The notes under the pieces are model-generated. The model was not told the origin of the DNA, did not search any database, and saw only the letters and a program-made list of their open reading frames with translations. A stretch of DNA of 64,000 bases from Acidobacteriota bacterium (GTDB lineage: Bacteria; Acidobacteriota; Vicinamibacteria; Vicinamibacterales; UBA2999): positions 111,871 to 175,870 of the forward strand of contig JAUYQQ010000021.1 of NCBI GenBank assembly GCA_030697165.1, written 5' to 3'. The position numbers were made by a program, and so were the translations under genes. The stretch's first letter is position 1. Each line of letters opens with the position of its first letter. Shown piece after piece: positions 10,058 to 17,286 of this stretch.

Positions 10058-10691
10058 CGCCGAAGCGGGTGTTGTCGTCGCGCTGGAAGCGCTTGTTGCG
10101 CCAGTCGTAGTCCCACTCGCAGCCGTAGTCCTTGTTCGAATACAGCACGCCCACGCGGTTGTTCACCGACACCCCTCGCAGGTAGTCGTGCACCATGTCG
10201 TCGCCCCAGCCGTTTAGTTCGTGCGCGGTCTGCGGCGGGCCGTCGGGGAATGGGAAGAACGCGCGGTACAGCGGGTGGGTGCGCGGCAGCTTGTCGAGGA
10301 CGCCCGGTCCCGGAAAGGCCAGGCGCATCTCCTGCTCGAACGACGTCGCGTACAAGCCGGCGACATCGTGGTTGCAGTCGTCCGAGAACAGCAGCCCGCC
10401 GCGCTCCACGAAACGGCGCAGCTGGGCGCGTTCGGCCTCCGAGAAGCGCACCAGCTTGTGACCGGTCATGAACAGGAATGGAAAGGCGAGTAGTTCCTCG
10501 GAGTCGGCGGTGATCACGATCTCTTCCGGGTACACGGGAATACTCGTGTACTCGACGACCGAATTGAGGATGTTCGCGGCCACCTTCGGGTTGTAGTCCC
10601 AGTCCCCGGATTCATAGCGAAGGCGGGCAAACACAAACTCGTGCGACCGTGGCTGGCCACGAACGGGGCGCGGCACCTGATCCAGCGTCAT
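10026..10691 (-). CDS. DUF4159 domain protein
   Basis: The protein has about 221 residues. The ATG at 10691 is preferred, although the frame also offers a GTG 12 codons upstream (10727). The segment FVFARLRYESGDWDYNPK and the later FMTGHKLVRFSEAERAQLRRFVERGGLLFSDDC match the DUF4159 family. In that family a glutamine-amidotransferase-like fold is often found near MoxR/VWA genes, none of which are seen here. No signal peptide is visible with this start. The biochemical function is unknown. It converges on, and overlaps by 32 bp, the upstream hybrid kinase gene. Confidence 0.8.
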   Translation of the reverse strand: MTLDQVPRPVRGQPRSHEFVFARLRYESGDWDYNPKVAANILNSVVEYTSIPVYPEEIVITADSEELLAFPFLFMTGHKLVRFSEAERAQLRRFVERGGLLFSDDCNHDVAGLYATSFEQEMRLAFPGPGVLDKLPRTHPLYRAFFPFPDGPPQTAHELNGWGDDMVHDYLRGVSVNNRVGVLYSNKDYGCEWDYDWRNKRFQRDDNTRFGVNIVVYAMTS

Positions 10692-10774
10692 CAAATCAAC
10701 GATATCAGCACTCCAGCACGTCCGCACCGTAGCACCCCAGCACCGGAGGTGGCTGGCACGGTTTGTGTTTATGG

Positions 10775-11884
10775 ATGAACATGCCTGACGAGCTGCGTCC
10801 AGAGGACAAACCGGCGGCCCTCGCCACCGTACCCACCCGGATCACTGCGATCCAGGTGATTGCCTGCCTGCTGCTGCTGTTCGCGCTGCGCTATGCGGAG
10901 GGGGTCCTGGCGCCCCTGATGGTTGCGGTGCTGGTTGCCCTTGCCCTGGCGCCGCCGGTGCGCGCATTGTCGCGACTGGTGCCGCGCTGGGCCGCCTCAG
11001 CCGTGGTCGTGCTCCTGATCGCGTCGGCCTTCGGCACGACCGCGTATCTTCTGTCCGACCAGGTCACCGCGTTCAGCCGCCGCCTGCCGAGCCTGGTGCG
11101 GGAGGTGCGATCGGCGGTGCTGTCGGCGTCGCCGCGGCAGGGACTGTTGACGCAGTTGCAGCAGGCCGTCAGCGAGTTGGAACGGTCAACATCGAGTCCC
11201 CGCAATGGCAGCACGCCGGTGACCATCGTCGAACCCGTTGACGTGCAGCGGGGCGTGTTGACAGGCGCGCGCCGACTGGCGAACTACCTCGGCCAGGGCG
11301 TGATGATGTTGTTCCTGGTCTACTTCCTGCTCGCGTCTGGCGACATGTTCAAGCAGAAGCTCGTCAAGCTTGGCGGCCGCCGACTGTCCGAGCGGAAGAT
11401 CACGCTGCAGATGATCGAGGAAATCAACCTCAAGATCGGTCGCTTCGTGTTCTACCAGGCGTGGAGCGGCGTCCTGGTCGGACTGCTGACCTGGCTGGCC
11501 TTCTGGTGGATTGGGGTCCGCTACGCGGGCCTGTGGGGCGTGGCCGCGGGGGTGCTCAACACCGTGCCGTATGCCGGTCCCACGTTCATCATGATCGCGT
11601 CCGCGGTGGCGGCGATGATCCAGTTCAAGTCGGTTGGCATGGTGATGCTGGTGGCGGGCGTGTCGGTGGGCATCACCGGTCTTGAAGGCTTCCTGCTCGC
11701 GCCGCTGTTTCTCGGGCAGGCGGCCCATGTGAATTCAGTGGCCGTGTTCGTCGCGGTTATGTTCTGGGGCTGGCTATGGGGAGGCGTCGGCCTCATCATT
11801 GCCGTGCCGGTGTTGATGATTGTGAAAACAGTCGCGGATCACGTGGAATCGCTCCAGGGACTGCGCGAGTTGCTCTCCGATTGA
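10775..11884 (+). CDS. AI-2E family transporter (PerM/TqsA-type membrane protein)
   Basis: The protein has about 369 residues. Hydrophobic segments near the N-terminus (VIACLLLLFALRYAEGVLAPL, then LVALALAPPV) are followed by a soluble central part and a C-terminal set of helices with the family signature LxxGxxTWLAFWxIGVRYAxLWGV and TVPYAGPTF. These proteins are inner-membrane permeases; some act as autoinducer-2 exporters and others as Na+/H+ antiporters, so the substrate is not assigned. The ATG at 10775 is one of several close starts (TTG 10763, ATG 10781) and none has a clear Shine-Dalgarno. Confidence 0.88.
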   Translation: MNMPDELRPEDKPAALATVPTRITAIQVIACLLLLFALRYAEGVLAPLMVAVLVALALAPPVRALSRLVPRWAASAVVVLLIASAFGTTAYLLSDQVTAFSRRLPSLVREVRSAVLSASPRQGLLTQLQQAVSELERSTSSPRNGSTPVTIVEPVDVQRGVLTGARRLANYLGQGVMMLFLVYFLLASGDMFKQKLVKLGGRRLSERKITLQMIEEINLKIGRFVFYQAWSGVLVGLLTWLAFWWIGVRYAGLWGVAAGVLNTVPYAGPTFIMIASAVAAMIQFKSVGMVMLVAGVSVGITGLEGFLLAPLFLGQAAHVNSVAVFVAVMFWGWLWGGVGLIIAVPVLMIVKTVADHVESLQGLRELLSD

Positions 11885-11996
11885 GGCGCAGCTTGGCCCG
11901 CCGTAGCTTTAGCGGCCGGTACGGCCATTGCACCTCGAGACCGCATCGAGCCCACACATATGCGCCGCGGTCTGGCGGCAACATCAGGAGAGTGAC

Positions 11997-12593
11997 ATGG
12001 CTGGAAACACGTTGAGAGATGCGTTCGTTGACGAGGTTCGGGATATGTACAACGCCGAGAAGCAACTGCTGAAGGCGCTGCCCAAGCTGGCGAAGGCGGC
12101 GAGCAGCGATGAGCTGCGCACGGCGCTCGAAAGCCACCTCGAGGAAACCCAGGGGCAGGTCGCCCGCCTGGAGAAGGTGTTCGAACTGCTCGACGAGAAG
12201 CCGCGCGGCAAGCACTGCGCCGGCATGGCCGGCATCATCGAAGAGGGCAGTGACATGCTGCAAGAGGACTTCGAAGGTGCGGTCATGGACGCGTGCATCA
12301 TCGCGGCCGGCCAGCGCGCCGAGCACTACGAGATGGCCGCCTACGGCACCTCGATCGCCTGGGCCGAGGCGCTCGGGCTGACCGAGGTCGCCCAGCTGCT
12401 GACCGAGACCCTGGAGGAGGAAAAGGCCGCCGACATGAAGCTGTCGGCCATGGCCGAAGCGGGCATCAACGACGCCGCGACCACTGACGACCCGGACGAA
12501 ATGGACGAGGACGACGAAGACGAGCCAGCGAAGACCGAATCCACACGGGTCGGCGCGCTGGCCCGGTCAGCGAAACGTCGGGCGAAAGGGTAG
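11997..12593 (+). CDS. DUF892 (YciE/YciF-type) ferritin-like protein
   Basis: This 198-residue protein starts at the ATG 6 bases after AGGAG (11986-11990). Residues 1-155 form the four-helix DUF892 fold: LRDAFVDEVRDMYNAEKQLLKALPKLA, then the second helical pair with QRAEHYEMAAYGT and E..LL..TL.EEKAAD. Conserved Glu and His residues probably bind metal. The family is linked to stress and sometimes to desiccation survival. The C-terminus has an unusually acidic run (DDPDEMDEDDEDE) and then a basic tail (RSAKRRAKG). Confidence 0.9.
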   Translation: MAGNTLRDAFVDEVRDMYNAEKQLLKALPKLAKAASSDELRTALESHLEETQGQVARLEKVFELLDEKPRGKHCAGMAGIIEEGSDMLQEDFEGAVMDACIIAAGQRAEHYEMAAYGTSIAWAEALGLTEVAQLLTETLEEEKAADMKLSAMAEAGINDAATTDDPDEMDEDDEDEPAKTESTRVGALARSAKRRAKG

Positions 12594-12597
12594 GAGC

Positions 12598-12816
12598 CTA
12601 GACTGAGGAAGGCAGGCGATAACGCTGCCCATCGGGGCGGACGAGAATGCCTGCCTTCACCAGTTCGTGCAACAGGTTCTGCGCCTGATCAGGGCTGAGC
12701 TGCCACAGGCGTGCCGCTTGGGCCGTGGTCAAACACATCCCCGGCATCTCGCGAAACTCCGCGCGGGCACGCGCGGCCAAGTCGGTGAGTTCGTGCATCG
12801 TCTGTGGTCTGTTCAT
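12598..12816 (-). CDS. Small winged-helix-like protein (72 aa)
   Basis: The protein is 72 residues. A GGAGA Shine-Dalgarno lies 7 bases before the ATG at 12816. The segment MCLTTAQAARLWQLSPDQAQNLLHELVKAGILVRPDGQRYRL reads as a helix-turn-helix followed by a short wing, like minimal MarR- or PadR-like DNA-binding folds. No family is named with certainty. It converges with the DUF892 gene, with 4 bases between the stops. Confidence 0.7.
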   Translation of the reverse strand: MNRPQTMHELTDLAARARAEFREMPGMCLTTAQAARLWQLSPDQAQNLLHELVKAGILVRPDGQRYRLPSSV

Positions 12817-13042
12817 CGTGCCGTCTCCCCGGCGCGACTTGATGCACTTTGGATGCCATCAAGTGGACGACAAAAGGCGGCGACTTTCACGACTTGCTGA
12901 TTGCGCAGGAGAATGAGCGCGGTCGAGTAGTGCGCAATCCTTGCAATCGCGTGCCGAAGATTCCCCATGCGCTTCACAAGCGCAGAACCGGGCGATTTAA
13001 GAATTGCCGGCAAAGTGGCGGGACAATTGCACTGCCACGAGC
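12817..13042. other. Intergenic region, 226 bp
   Basis: This region lies between the small winged-helix gene and the LecA-like gene, which are divergent, so both promoters should be here. No clear promoter hexamers, hairpins or coding frame are evident. An open frame at 12813-13013 on the minus strand has no protein-like composition. Confidence 0.4.
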
Positions 13043-13882
13043 ATGCATCTCAAATTGATTCTCGCTACCGCCGTGATCGCTCTCTCCATGGTCCCGCTCG
13101 CTGCCCAGGAGCAGGACCGCGCCACCGTGCAGCTGCGCGATGGCACCAAGGTCGAAGGTCGCATTGAAGAGCTCGGACAGGGCATCTTGTTCCTGCGCGT
13201 CTCGCGTGACGACCAGCGGCGAATTCCCATCTCCACTGTTGCCCTGATCGACCGGAAGGGCGCCGCCGCCGGCCTGCCGGATACCGAAATCAGCGAGGCC
13301 CGAAATGCCGAGCACTTGCTGCTCTTGACCGGCGGGTCGAGTGTCAAAGGCCAGCTGGTTCAGATTCGCGGGGGCGAGGGTTCAGGCGACGCCGGTCCGC
13401 GGACGTACGTGTTCAGGACCGCAGCGGGCGAGGAGCGTAGCTACCAGCCAGAGCAGGTGGCGCGCATCTACCTGGGGCTGTATCCGTTCGCAGCCGCGGT
13501 ACAGAGCGACGTCGCCGCGGCGCCGCAAGTCCCGGCTGGGGCCATTCGCGTGCCCGCTTCGTCTGGTTGGGTCGCGACCGGCCTGACCGTTCGCAAGGGC
13601 GACCTGGTCTCGTTCACCACCTCGGGTGAAGTGCAGTTGTCAGACAACGCAGCCGATCGCGCCAAGGCGGCGGGCACGACCCGGACAGCGCAGATGGCGC
13701 CGCTGCCCACCGTGAATGCGGGCGCGTTGATCGGCCGGATCGGTAACAACGGCCGGCCCTTTGGCATTGGCGATCAGGCCAGCGTGCCGATGCCAGACGC
13801 GGGCATGTTGTATCTCGCGGTCAACGATGACGAGCGCGGCGACAACGCCGGCGAGTTCATCGTGCTCGTCAGCCGCCGCTGA
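13043..13882 (+). CDS. Secreted protein with C-terminal LecA-like beta-sandwich domain
   Basis: This 279-residue protein starts with a Sec signal peptide (MHLKLILATAVIALSMVPLAAQ). Residues 25-80 resemble a small beta-barrel with VQLRDGTKVEGRIEEL and RRIPISTVALIDRKG. From about residue 165 to the end, GWVATGLTVRKGDLVSF, TSGEVQLS, LIGRIGNNGRPFGIG and LYLAVNDDERGDNAGEF follow the pattern of the PA-IL/LecA galactose-binding sandwich. The domain recurs in secreted Acidobacteriota proteins; ligand binding here is unproven. An upstream in-frame ATG at 13004 would spoil the signal peptide. The stop codon abuts the stop of the convergent AsmA-like gene with no base between. Confidence 0.82.
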   Translation: MHLKLILATAVIALSMVPLAAQEQDRATVQLRDGTKVEGRIEELGQGILFLRVSRDDQRRIPISTVALIDRKGAAAGLPDTEISEARNAEHLLLLTGGSSVKGQLVQIRGGEGSGDAGPRTYVFRTAAGEERSYQPEQVARIYLGLYPFAAAVQSDVAAAPQVPAGAIRVPASSGWVATGLTVRKGDLVSFTTSGEVQLSDNAADRAKAAGTTRTAQMAPLPTVNAGALIGRIGNNGRPFGIGDQASVPMPDAGMLYLAVNDDERGDNAGEFIVLVSRR

Positions 13883-15421
13883 CTACTGTCCTCGCAGCGT
13901 CTTGCCCAGTTCGAGCCCAACCTTGGGCTCGTCCTGGGTGCCTTCCACGCGAATTACCAGTCGGGTACCAGCGCCGTTCTTGCGCAGCAGCGAATCAAAC
14001 GGCTTGACCATCCAGCGCTTGAAGCCGGTCAGGGTGTTCGACGCCGACGCCTTCAGCAGCACTTCGCCCTCGAGCGCCAGCGTCCGGGAGCCGAGCCGAT
14101 GCGTGCCGTCCAGCTTGATCGAGGCGCCCTGCACGGTAAAGGCGAGTCCGCGGTAGGTGAGCGCCCGCTTGCGCAGTGCGAACTTGCTGGTCACGTTCGA
14201 GGCGACGTTATCAATCGACTCGTCGGTGGGACGGCCCTGGCCGCGCCGGCTCAAGGTGTCGATCTTGTCCTGCACCCCCGCATCGGCGAATCGCAAGCGC
14301 TCCGCCTTGAACGAGCCCTCGAGTTCCAGCCGGTCCATGACGTCAGCATCGCCCTGCGGCAGGTCGAACGCGGCATCGACACTGACGGTGCCGCGGGCCA
14401 TGGGCGGCTTCGCCTTGCTGGTGAGTTGTAACAGCTCGGCGAGGTTCACGGCCGTGGCAGTGACATTGAGCACGACCCGCTTGCCCCTCAAGCCGTGCGT
14501 GCCTTCGATCACGCCCCGGGCCTGCAGCGGCGAGTTGCCCAGCATGATGTCCACGCGCTTCAGTTCGACGTCGCCCTTGGTGCCGTCGACCAGCGCATCG
14601 TAAGTGGTCGTGAGCGGCAGGCTGGCGCCTTCGAGGGCCGTCAGCGTGAAGTCAGGCGTGCGGGTCTCCCCGCGCGTCACAATCTGCTCGAGGGTGCCGC
14701 CCATGCTCCCAGAAGCGTCCAGGTGGCCGCGCAGGCCTTTGATGGTTCCCAGGTCGGCGGCAAAGGCGTACTCGCCTTCGAGGGCGCTGGCGCCCGGCTC
14801 GGCCGCGTCCCACGGACCGAAGCGACCAGCCGATTCAATTGTCCCGTAGGGAATGGGATTGGTCAGCGCCGCCCTGAACCGCGCCGGAGCCTCGGCTCCA
14901 AGGTCATCCATTTCGAGCTCGTAGATGTCCCAGACCTTTGGGTTCTTGTCCTTGGTCCTTGGGATGATGGCCAGGCGTGTATTGGTGGCCGTGAATCGGC
15001 GCACCACGAGCGGCGGTCCTTCGCCGCCGCCGCCGTCGCCGGCCTTCGGCAAGGGCCGCTTGCCGGTCTCGTCCTTTGGCGGGATGTGCACTTCCATGCC
15101 GTCAACTCTGACGTGCTCGACCGTGGAACTCCACAAGTCCATCGGTTTCAAGTCGACGACAAACGACTGCACCACGATCAGCGGGGGAATGTCGGTGCGT
15201 CCATGGTGACGGATCACCAGGTCGCGAGCGGTGAGGCGAAGCGGAAATGGGGCCAATGAGACCCGTCCGAGCGTCACGTCGCTCTCCAGCGCTTCGCTGA
15301 GCGCACCGGTCACCGAGCGGTGCAGGCGCGGCTCGAGACCGCGCAGCGCGACGAGCACGCCGGCGGCGGCGGCGATCGCCAGGATGAGGCCCCCGGAGGC
15401 GAGCTTCAGGCGGCGACTCAT
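13883..15421 (-). CDS. AsmA-like / DUF748 envelope protein
   Basis: This 512-residue protein has one N-terminal membrane anchor (LILAIAAAAGVLVAL) and then a long, mostly beta periplasmic region. The N-terminal part has LESDVTLGRVSLAPFPLRLTA, typical of AsmA/DUF748 proteins. The C-terminal part (LDGTHRLGSRTLALEGEVLL and RWMVKPFDSLLRKNGAG) is the AsmA-like C-terminal domain with its ALEGEV signature. The family is implicated in bridging phospholipid transport to the outer membrane. The start lies 7 bases after the stop of the small Pro-rich gene, so the two are cotranscribed. Confidence 0.85.
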   Translation of the reverse strand: MSRRLKLASGGLILAIAAAAGVLVALRGLEPRLHRSVTGALSEALESDVTLGRVSLAPFPLRLTARDLVIRHHGRTDIPPLIVVQSFVVDLKPMDLWSSTVEHVRVDGMEVHIPPKDETGKRPLPKAGDGGGGEGPPLVVRRFTATNTRLAIIPRTKDKNPKVWDIYELEMDDLGAEAPARFRAALTNPIPYGTIESAGRFGPWDAAEPGASALEGEYAFAADLGTIKGLRGHLDASGSMGGTLEQIVTRGETRTPDFTLTALEGASLPLTTTYDALVDGTKGDVELKRVDIMLGNSPLQARGVIEGTHGLRGKRVVLNVTATAVNLAELLQLTSKAKPPMARGTVSVDAAFDLPQGDADVMDRLELEGSFKAERLRFADAGVQDKIDTLSRRGQGRPTDESIDNVASNVTSKFALRKRALTYRGLAFTVQGASIKLDGTHRLGSRTLALEGEVLLKASASNTLTGFKRWMVKPFDSLLRKNGAGTRLVIRVEGTQDEPKVGLELGKTLRGQ

Positions 15422-15428
15422 GAGCGAA

Positions 15429-15620
15429 TCAGGTTTGGGGTGACCCCGATGCGCGGGGACTCGGTGGTTCGCTGATGCCCGGGTGCTCCGACGGCATGGT
15501 CACCGGCGGCTCCGTCGAGGGCGGATTACTTGCGGGTTCCGGCTGCCCGGGAGAATTAGGCGGGCCGGGAACCGGACCGCGGGGCGCTTCGGGTTGTTGT
15601 TGCTGTTGTTCGGGTGACAT
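15429..15620 (-). CDS. Small Pro/Gln-rich protein (63 aa)
   Basis: The ATG at 15620 has AGGAG 7 bases upstream; a longer in-frame start (15686) would begin inside the terminator hairpin. The product is low-complexity (MSPEQQQQQPEAPRGPV, then repeated P/E/S motifs) with no hydrophobic segment. No family is recognised. It precedes the AsmA-like gene by 7 bases and is likely cotranscribed and coupled with it. The codon pattern is ordinary for this genome, so it may be real, but low complexity lowers confidence. Confidence 0.55.
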   Translation of the reverse strand: MSPEQQQQQPEAPRGPVPGPPNSPGQPEPASNPPSTEPPVTMPSEHPGISEPPSPRASGSPQT

Positions 15621-15635
15621 GTGCCAGCTCCTGAC

Positions 15636-15690
15636 AAAAACGAACCGGGTGTGGCCCCACCAAATGATGGATAACGGGGACCACACCCGG
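15636..15690 (-). terminator. Rho-independent terminator after the OmpA-family gene
   Basis: On the minus strand, ccgggtgtggtcccc (15676-15690) pairs with ggggccacacccgg (15645-15658) over 14 bp with one bulged base. It is followed by ttcgttttt, ending at 15636. It lies directly downstream of the OmpA-family stop at 15714. It would separate that gene from the small Pro-rich gene, which begins at 15620. Confidence 0.85.
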
Positions 15691-15713
15691 CGACGGTTAT
15701 GAAAAGCGCCGAG

Positions 15714-17201
15714 CTACTGCGGGGCTGCATCCAGGCGCACGACGAGCGCCGCGCGGCGGTTCAGCCGGCGAGTCTCTTCGCGCATGTTGTCGTGCTTGGG
15801 CCGTTCTTCGCCGAAGCTCACCGATTCGAGACGGCTGGCGTTGATGCCGTTCTGAACCAGGTAATCGCGCACCGCGTTCGAGCGGCGCTCGCCCAGGGCC
15901 ATGTTGTATTCCGAGGTGCCGATGCTGCAGGTGTGACCTTCGACGGTCAGCCGCAATGTCGGGTTCTCTTTCATCGCCGCCAGGGCCTGCTCGAGCACGC
16001 GCTGCGCTTCGGCGCGCAGGGTGTAGCGGTCGAAGTCGAAGTGCACGTCTTCGAAGGTGTAGACCTTGACCGGCGGGGCCGGTGGCGGCGGTTCGACCCT
16101 CGCCGGTGGCGGGGCAGGCGGTGCGACCGGCGCGGCCGGCGCGACGGGCGGCGGAGGCGTCACGACCGGTGGCGGCGGAGGCGTACGGCGCGGGCTCCAA
16201 CCAATGCGGACGTGGTAGTCCAGGTAGTCCGAGCGCGAAGACTCGGAAGCGGCAATGCGGGCGGGCCTGGGCGTGTCGAGCCTGACCTCCGCACCGACGA
16301 AGAACCCGTTGCTTGCGAACCAGGTCAGGCCGGTCGTGAACGAGGTTTGGCGGTCCACGAAGCTGTTGTCCGTGCTGACGCTGCCGTCTTCACCGATCAG
16401 CCGGGTTTCGAGAGCCGCGTTGTCGCGCACGGGATGATCGCCCAGGATCTCGCCGTGGATGAGCCACGACGGGCTCGGCGTCAGGCCAATGCCCGCGCCC
16501 CAGTGGAAATTGTTGGGGACGTGGATCACGACCGGATCCTGCGGATTCTTGCGGAGGTAGTAACCGGCGGTACCGGAGAGGACGACCTTGTTCGAGATCC
16601 AGCGGCTCAGCACACCGGAGAAGTCGGCGGCGACCGAGCCCTCGCCGGTGCCGTTGTCGGAGTCGCCGGTCGGGAGGTTCATTGTCACCCGCGCGGCCAG
16701 GCTGAACGGGTCGCCCGAGCCCTCGCTGAGCAGCGCGTACTTGCCGCCGACACGCATGTCACCGCGCTTGTTGCCGGTCCAGCGCTCGCGGGCGTAGGGC
16801 CTGAAGGTGTCGATGCCCCCCTGGTCCGGATCGGACGGCACGAACAGTGTCGCGATGTCGCGGTCGATGCGTTCGATGAAGTCCCAGGCGGCGTAGACGT
16901 CGAAGCGGTCACCAAAGCCGTAGGACACATTGGCCGTGAAATCGGCAATGTTCATCAGACCCTGGGGCGTGTTGCGCGAGTTGCGCTGGGCGGAGCCGCG
17001 CCAGTTGCCCTTGCCGTTGGTGTCGGCGACCGGCACCCACCAGAGACCGGCGTCTCCGTCGGGAGTAACCGCGACTCGACCGCGCTCATCAGCGGGCTGC
17101 GAACTTGCCTGTGACGGGTTGCCGGTCGTGGCCGTCTGTTGCGCGGCCGCGGGTCCTGCGATTACGAGAAGTCCTGCGACTATCCAGGATGTGGCACTCA
17201 T
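15714..17201 (-). CDS. OmpA-family outer-membrane protein
   Basis: This 495-residue protein starts at the ATG at 17201, with GGAGA 4 bases upstream, giving signal peptide SWIVAGLLVIAGPAAAQQ. Residues of about 60-340 are a predicted beta-barrel with alternating aromatic strands (FTANVSYGFGDRFDVYAAW, RVGGKYALL, VLSGTAGYYLRK). A Pro-rich linker leads to a C-terminal OmpA domain (about 385-495) with VHFDFDRYTLRAEA, LTVEGHT and NMALGERRSNAVRDYLVQNGI, which binds peptidoglycan. It probably links outer membrane and cell wall. It is monocistronic, ending at a strong terminator. Confidence 0.92.
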   Translation of the reverse strand: MSATSWIVAGLLVIAGPAAAQQTATTGNPSQASSQPADERGRVAVTPDGDAGLWWVPVADTNGKGNWRGSAQRNSRNTPQGLMNIADFTANVSYGFGDRFDVYAAWDFIERIDRDIATLFVPSDPDQGGIDTFRPYARERWTGNKRGDMRVGGKYALLSEGSGDPFSLAARVTMNLPTGDSDNGTGEGSVAADFSGVLSRWISNKVVLSGTAGYYLRKNPQDPVVIHVPNNFHWGAGIGLTPSPSWLIHGEILGDHPVRDNAALETRLIGEDGSVSTDNSFVDRQTSFTTGLTWFASNGFFVGAEVRLDTPRPARIAASESSRSDYLDYHVRIGWSPRRTPPPPPVVTPPPPVAPAAPVAPPAPPPARVEPPPPAPPVKVYTFEDVHFDFDRYTLRAEAQRVLEQALAAMKENPTLRLTVEGHTCSIGTSEYNMALGERRSNAVRDYLVQNGINASRLESVSFGEERPKHDNMREETRRLNRRAALVVRLDAAPQ

Positions 17202-17286
17202 CGGTTCTCCGTTCCTTCTGTGCGCCACTCAGGCGCATCAATCAGAACTGTTACAAACCGCGTGCCACCGCTCGGGTTCGGAAAGG

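Noticed and set aside
10754..10769. TGGCACG sequence before the AI-2E permease as a sigma-54 promoter
   Set aside because: The -24 element fits, but the expected -12 region reads GTGTT, with too few matches.
13004..13042. Longer N-terminus for the LecA-like gene
   Set aside because: It would put 13 residues before the signal peptide and has no Shine-Dalgarno.
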